This document shows positions 59,919-64,000 of a DNA stretch of 64,000 nucleotides, piece by piece. Every line of letters begins with the position of its first letter. The stretch's first letter is position 1. The position numbers and the translations under genes were made by a program. The stretch covers positions 1 through 64,000 of the forward strand of contig JASANG010000699.1 of assembly GCA_030248215.1 (NCBI GenBank), written 5' to 3'. Source of the stretch: Enoplolaimus lenunculus (lineage: Eukaryota > Nematoda > Enoplea > Enoplida > Thoracostomopsidae). The notes under the pieces are model-generated. The model ran no database searches. It saw nothing but the letters and a program-made list of their open reading frames with translations, and was not told the origin of the DNA.

Positions 59919-60416
59919 CCGGCGTTTGCCCAAGAATAATTGGATTTTGAAAATTTTTGCACATTTGAGCTCCTCGTGATCTCCCCTGATCATTTTACGC
60001 CCAAATTTGAATTTTCAAAAATTAGATTTTTACGTTTTAAAGGTCCTCCTTCTTGAGACCCAAAAAACTGTCAAAAAGTAGACAAGGTGTATACTATTCT
60101 ACGCAGATTGCACAACTGAGCTAAATGGTGACAAATGTTCCACATCACACATCTGACTAACGAGTTTTGGTCAAAAACCTGATTTGATGACCTTTCAAAA
60201 TTTAACACCATTCAGCTCAACTCTGCAAACTGCATCGAGTCGTATATAGTTTCTTTCACTTTTTGACAAAAAAATTTTCTCAAGGAAGGGACCTTGGGAC
60301 CTTAAAAAATTAAGTTTTTTAAAATTCAAATTTAGGAGTGAAATGATGAGGGAAGGTCATGACAAGTTCAAATATGCAAAACTTTTCAAAATCCAACCAT
60401 TGTTCGTCAAGCACTG
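59919..60416. repeat. ~500-bp imperfect palindrome (foldback)
   Basis: The left arm (59925-60135) reads ATTGGATTTTGAAAATTTTT, CACATTTGAGCTCCTCGTGA, AAATTTGAATTTTCAAAAAT, AACTGTCAAAAAGTAGA. The right arm (60205-60415), read in reverse complement, gives the same blocks in the same order (GTTGGATTTTGAAAAGTTTT, CATATTTGAACTTGTCATGA, AAATTTGAATTTTAAAAAA, TTTGTCAAAAAGTGA). It lies immediately 3' of the secreted cysteine-rich gene. Confidence 0.8.
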
Positions 60417-60471
60417 GCAGGGTGATAACCGAAAAGAGCCGTTCGAAGTATATTTAAAGCAAAGTGCTCGC

Positions 60472-63400
60472 TCAGTTTAATGTTTCCAATATACCTGGAC
60501 TTGGATCCGGAGCCTGTATGCAATCAGCATTGCATTTCTGCTTTGTTGTATAGTGAATAGCGCGCTCGTTATGTTCGAAACAGAACATACCGTATGCGGG
60601 TTTGCATTGCAAACTTAGATCATCGCAAATGTAGCAGTCTGCTGCTATAAAATAAAAATTGTACTTTTGGTAAAAATTAAGTATGTAAATTGACAATTAA
60701 CCTTTATCACATGAATATTTTCGATTTCCCCTGAAACGTACTTTTATGCTAGGATTCGAACTCCAGTGACTGGAGTGGGAGGCGTATACCATCACCACTC
60801 AGCTATAGGAGCTTGACGCTCGAGCCCGAGGGGGCTCTCACGTCTTGTGGTGATTTAATACTATGTATACGTGTTGCAATTGTTAAACACTGCGCGATAT
60901 ATATTATTTAACGTATATACACTGCGCTGAGTTGCCTATGGGCACCTCAATGTGAGAAGGGGTTATAGATAGTAAATTGAAAATTTTTCGCTTAAAGGTG
61001 AGAAAATAATGCTTTTGTCAGTGGTCCTGCACAAAATGCATCTTTGAATTTGGAGGATTTTGAAGTTTACTGCTCCAAGACAAATGTCGTGTACCGGCCA
61101 GGAACCCGCCGGCCTACCAATAGCCGCTTGGCCGACAAAACACATTGGCTGGATTGCCAAAGGCAGTGGCTGGCCGGCCGGTTGGCCCGCCATTAATTGC
61201 TTATCACATAAAAAGCTAAAAATATTGAGACATCATCAATTTAATGTTTTAAATGTTATTTAGGTTTCTCTGGTAAAACTATTCGCTGAAATCTAAAATG
61301 TTACCTACTGTTATCGTAATGGTCAATGTCACGTTTGAATCACAAGTTGAAAATGTTTCCAAACTGCATCAGAAATAAATTTGAGCTTAATTCGTAGCAA
61401 AATTCGCTGTAAAATCTACTGAGTTAAGCAACGCAGGCAAAAAGTTAGTTATTTCTGAGCTAATATCAGTAAACTTTAACTCGTTCTGAGTTGAGTTGTT
61501 TCTTACTGTGAGTTGACTTGATTACCGGGAAAATAATTAATTGAATCAGATGAGTTGAATCAACTTGGAATTATGAGTTCCTAACTCACAGGCAGGTTCT
61601 GTCAGTTCCTACTCAGACTGATGCGGGGTTCACGTTATAACCGGGGCAGCTTGGGACAATTGGGTAACATTTTGTCTGCTGATAGACCCCATAGATATGT
61701 TTTCACATGCCTGCATACTTGAGGTAACATACCTAATTTGTCTTGTTGAATATCAAGTGATACTAGAATTTTATATTTGAATTTTTAAATTATGACACTG
61801 TTTTGCTAAGCGATTTTTTGTCGAAAATGAATTTGCAGACGTGTATTTGGTATTTTAAGCATATCTGTGAAAAACTATGCATAAAAGTTATGGGCCAATG
61901 TTACTTTTAGGGCCGTAACAGTAAATTAAGCGTATTCCTAAAGCCGAAGCCTAAGCCTAAGCGATGCAAAAGCATATTCCTAAACATACGCTTAAGCCTA
62001 AGGCTAAGCAAAAAATGTAGTCTAAAATGTAAGCCTACTATTTCACAGACCCACTAGAAACCGAGACGGCCCTAAAACCAACATGGGCCTGCCCGCAGTA
62101 GGCTGTCACTTTCACATCATTAGTCCAACACACAACAGAGTTTGAAACCGAGAGAAACTGTTGCAAAAAGTAAAAGATATTAACCACGAACATACGCCAT
62201 AACGTACTACTTTTTTTACATATTCTTTTTGTGGACTTTGGGGTACTTTATTTTCTTGTAAAACTACATGCTTCGAAGTTTCAAAAATGTAGGAACACAA
62301 GTTTTTCCTGTTGCTCTCCAGGTCATCTAAAAATGCGGGATAACTTTTATAATTTTTATATTGGGCGGCCGGCGGCACATAACCGGCCGGCCAGTATATA
62401 ATGTGGTAATTGCACAACGCTACCAAAGAGACGTTTATGCCATGATTCTAATTTGAAATATCGCTTTTTGAAATTTAGCTATTTACTAACTAAAACAAAT
62501 GGACGTTTTAACATTTTCAAATATAGTTCAATTTTGCCACAATGCTGTTTCAGAGTTCCAAACTGCAAAGAAAACTGGATATCAAATAACTAACACTATG
62601 GCACCACGAATTTCTTCATTCTCTTTTCAACATTATAATGCTTCAGGAAGGTTTCTATGACAGCAAAAACAAACTGGAATTTAAATTTTATATGTTCCGA
62701 AACTTAATTAACGTTTAACTCGCCCCAGTTTCTTTAAAATAACTTATGTTACCTTGCGGGCAATTTCTATTGCAATCTGCTTGGTAAGAAAACACTGCTA
62801 CATCTGCGGGACAAGTCGAGTCTTTTGAACATTGAATGCAAACGTCAACTGGACAAAACCACTCTGAAACACGTTAGTTTACAACAATGAGACTCTGTAT
62901 TGCACGCGAAAGCCATAGAGGCGACTTAATGTTTCTGTCTAACTACAGAGAGTTATTGTTATAGTTTGAGTTCGTATCTCCGCATTATTCGGAAGTAATG
63001 CAGAAAGAGAAACTCTTTCAGTAGATAATTCCGAACCAGTTCAAATGGGCAATCTGAAATTTTAGCCATAATTATGATAAACATCGTCCAAATTCAAATA
63101 CCATCAATAGGATGTTGGATACCGTCGTTTTAAGTTATGTTCGACACAGTAGTCTTCATAAAAACAGTACGATAATTTTTTGAGGGAGTTTTAGCGGGAC
63201 TGATATAAAGTCAAAAACTGATCATAAATATATTTAAATTTAATATACAGATCGAATTTCTAACTCAAACTAATGTTGGCATAGGCAAATAAAACATACA
63301 ACCGAAACACTCGGCGTTTCTGGCACAGAAGCCACACACTACCAAATTCTAAAAAACACCAATTCTACCGGAATTTCAGCTGATGTCGGAAAGCGTGGTA

Positions 63401-63584
63401 ATACAGGCGTGGTCTCGCTGCGCTCGATTCGTTTAATAAAACTCGAGGAATCGCGACAAGCTGAGCGTTCATACTTTGGAAGAACGCAAATCCATGCTTC
63501 AATCATACAAAATTAAATGTCAAGCTCACCAGCAAACCCAGTAGTAGCGAAGCTAAGCAGCACAACGGCAACAAAACAACGCAT
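60472..63584 (-). CDS. Small secreted protein with two six-cysteine modules
   Basis: Minus-strand exons 63584-63530, 62863-62753 and 60644 to about 60472. Phases 1 and 1 agree and every border is GT-AG. Exon 1 encodes the signal peptide (MRCFVAVVLLSFATTGFA). Exons 2 and 3 each encode one six-cysteine module with C-x2-C ... C-x3-C ends: WFCPVDVCIQC...DCNRNCPQ and DCYICDDLSLQC...KCNADC. If exon 3 is the last, the protein is 112 aa and stops at 60474-60472; a donor-like site (GTATAT at 60494) leaves open a further exon to the left. One exon per module suggests growth by exon duplication. I do not recognise the family; the cysteine spacing is not clearly Ly6/uPAR, ShKT or EGF. A defence, toxin-like or matrix role would be guesswork. 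Confidence 0.75.
60746..60812 (-). tRNA. tRNA-like sequence (probable pseudogene or SINE head)
   Basis: Read on the minus strand it has an A-box-like TAGCTGAGTGGTGATGG, CGCCTCCCACTCC (as in the anticodon arm of a Gly-CCC tRNA) and the B-box GAGTTCGAATCC. The acceptor and T stems do not pair well, so a working tRNA is unlikely. It lies in the intergenic side or intron of the secreted cysteine-rich gene. Confidence 0.35.
61085..61195. repeat. GC-rich CCGGCC patch in intron
   Basis: ACCGGCCAGGAACCCGCCGG and GGCTGGCCGGCCGGTTGG stand out in AT-rich DNA. CCGGCCGGCCAG recurs reversed near 62382-62393, so the two may be the ends of one element of about 1.3 kb or two members of a family. Confidence 0.45.
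61430..61625. repeat. Degenerate GAGTTGA-type repeat
   Basis: TGAGTTGA, TGAGTTAA and GAGTTCCTA motifs recur about a dozen times with no fixed spacing (CTGAGTTGAGTTGTTTCTTA, GATGAGTTGAATCAACTTGG). A subterminal repeat array of an element is possible. Confidence 0.45.
61907..62075. mobile_element. CCTAAGC-arm element
   Basis: AGGGCCGTAACAGTAAATTA, then AGCCTAAGCCTAAGCGATGC, AAAGCATATTCCTAAACATA, and GAGACGGCCCTAAAA at the right. It matches the arms of the element at 42780-43440. Confidence 0.65.
62112..62426 (-). other. Unidentified ORF in intron
   Basis: A 104-codon open frame within the second intron of the secreted cysteine-rich gene, with YPAFLDDLESNRKNLCSYIF in its middle. I recognise no family. 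Its ends overlap the CCGGCC patch, so a transposon-derived origin is plausible. Confidence 0.2.
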
Positions 63585-63656
63585 TGTAGCTTGTCTTCGG
63601 TGAATTCAATATTAAATAAAACGGTAACCGAAAGTTGAATCAATAAACCTGCTGCC

Positions 63657-63666
63657 GTTTTTATAC
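63657..63666 (-). promoter_or_regulatory. TATA box of the secreted cysteine-rich gene
   Basis: GTATAAAAAC on the minus strand ends 72 bases upstream of the ATG at 63584. Initiation about 30 bases downstream would leave a 5' UTR of roughly 40 bases. It is the clearest TATA box in front of any gene in the window. Confidence 0.55.
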
Positions 63667-64000
63667 TTTCGGTACATGCTGCTATATTCCTTACCCACCA
63701 AATTTAAAATAAATCATTTCGTAAAATAAGTCAAGCGTTAAACGCAGTTGAACTTCTATTGTTTGTAATCTAAGCTTTAATGAGTACACTGCAATTAACT
63801 AAAGCATCATTATAAATATATTTCATTTTAAATTTGTGCCTCACAATAACAGAACCATGAACAATGACAATATGCTGATAAATATGTAAAATCTAATTTT
63901 TGAACAAAAAATATAAAGGCGTGCGAATCGTCGCAGTATTTTTTCGTTTGAGACTATAAAATTTGTTTAATTAGAAGAACAACTGCTGCATCACGGCGGC
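63667..64000. other. Upstream region, nothing recognised
   Basis: AT-rich DNA to the window edge, with no gene or repeat ends seen. Confidence 0.4.

Noticed and set aside
59712-59993. Further exon of the secreted cysteine-rich gene
   Set aside because: A TTTCAG acceptor-like site is present, but the frame required by phase 1 stops at once, and AGTGCAACCGGAGC after it looks like a transposon end.

Overview
The window is nuclear DNA of an invertebrate animal. Genes are split by GT-AG introns in all three phases, the DNA is AT-rich, and most of it is transposon-derived. Five host genes could be built exon by exon with intron phases that agree at every junction. The protein families (astacins with ShKT tails, a quaking/HOW-type STAR protein, BRICK1, PTCD1) are animal-wide. 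Astacin+ShKT proteins are especially common in nematodes and cnidarians, but the sequence alone does not fix the phylum.

Layout. At 0.3-1.6 kb lies a decayed fragment that may derive from a Polinton-like element. Two tandem astacin metalloprotease genes follow on the minus strand (2.8-6.4 kb, with no recognisable last exon in the window, and 8.3-11.0 kb, complete at 417 aa). They share intron phases, one exon length and a piece of intron, so they are a local duplication. From 11 to 27.6 kb there is no convincing gene. That stretch holds satellites, SINEs, MITEs and a 3.2-kb long-inverted-repeat element with other elements nested inside. A quaking-like RNA-binding protein (minus, 27.6-33.4 kb, 559 aa) lies head-to-head with an intronless BRICK1 ORF (plus, 35.8 kb). 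From 36.3 to 43.6 kb is a dense transposon nest. PTCD1, a mitochondrial pentatricopeptide protein, follows in 14 exons (plus, 43.7-58.5 kb, 781 aa). The last gene is a small secreted cysteine-rich protein in three exons (minus, 60.5-63.6 kb, about 112 aa) with a TATA box.

The most striking repeat signal is a set of short hAT-like elements. Most begin CAGGGTG and end CACCCTG, and several sit in 8-bp target duplications. Each family carries its own reiterated CGG-centred hexamer near both ends (CCGGAA, CTCCGG, CGGATA, TCGGAA, TTCGG, TCTCGG, ATCGGC). Several are nested with intact target duplications, so their relative ages can be read directly. No CRISPR array, operon, rRNA or convincing functional tRNA was seen.
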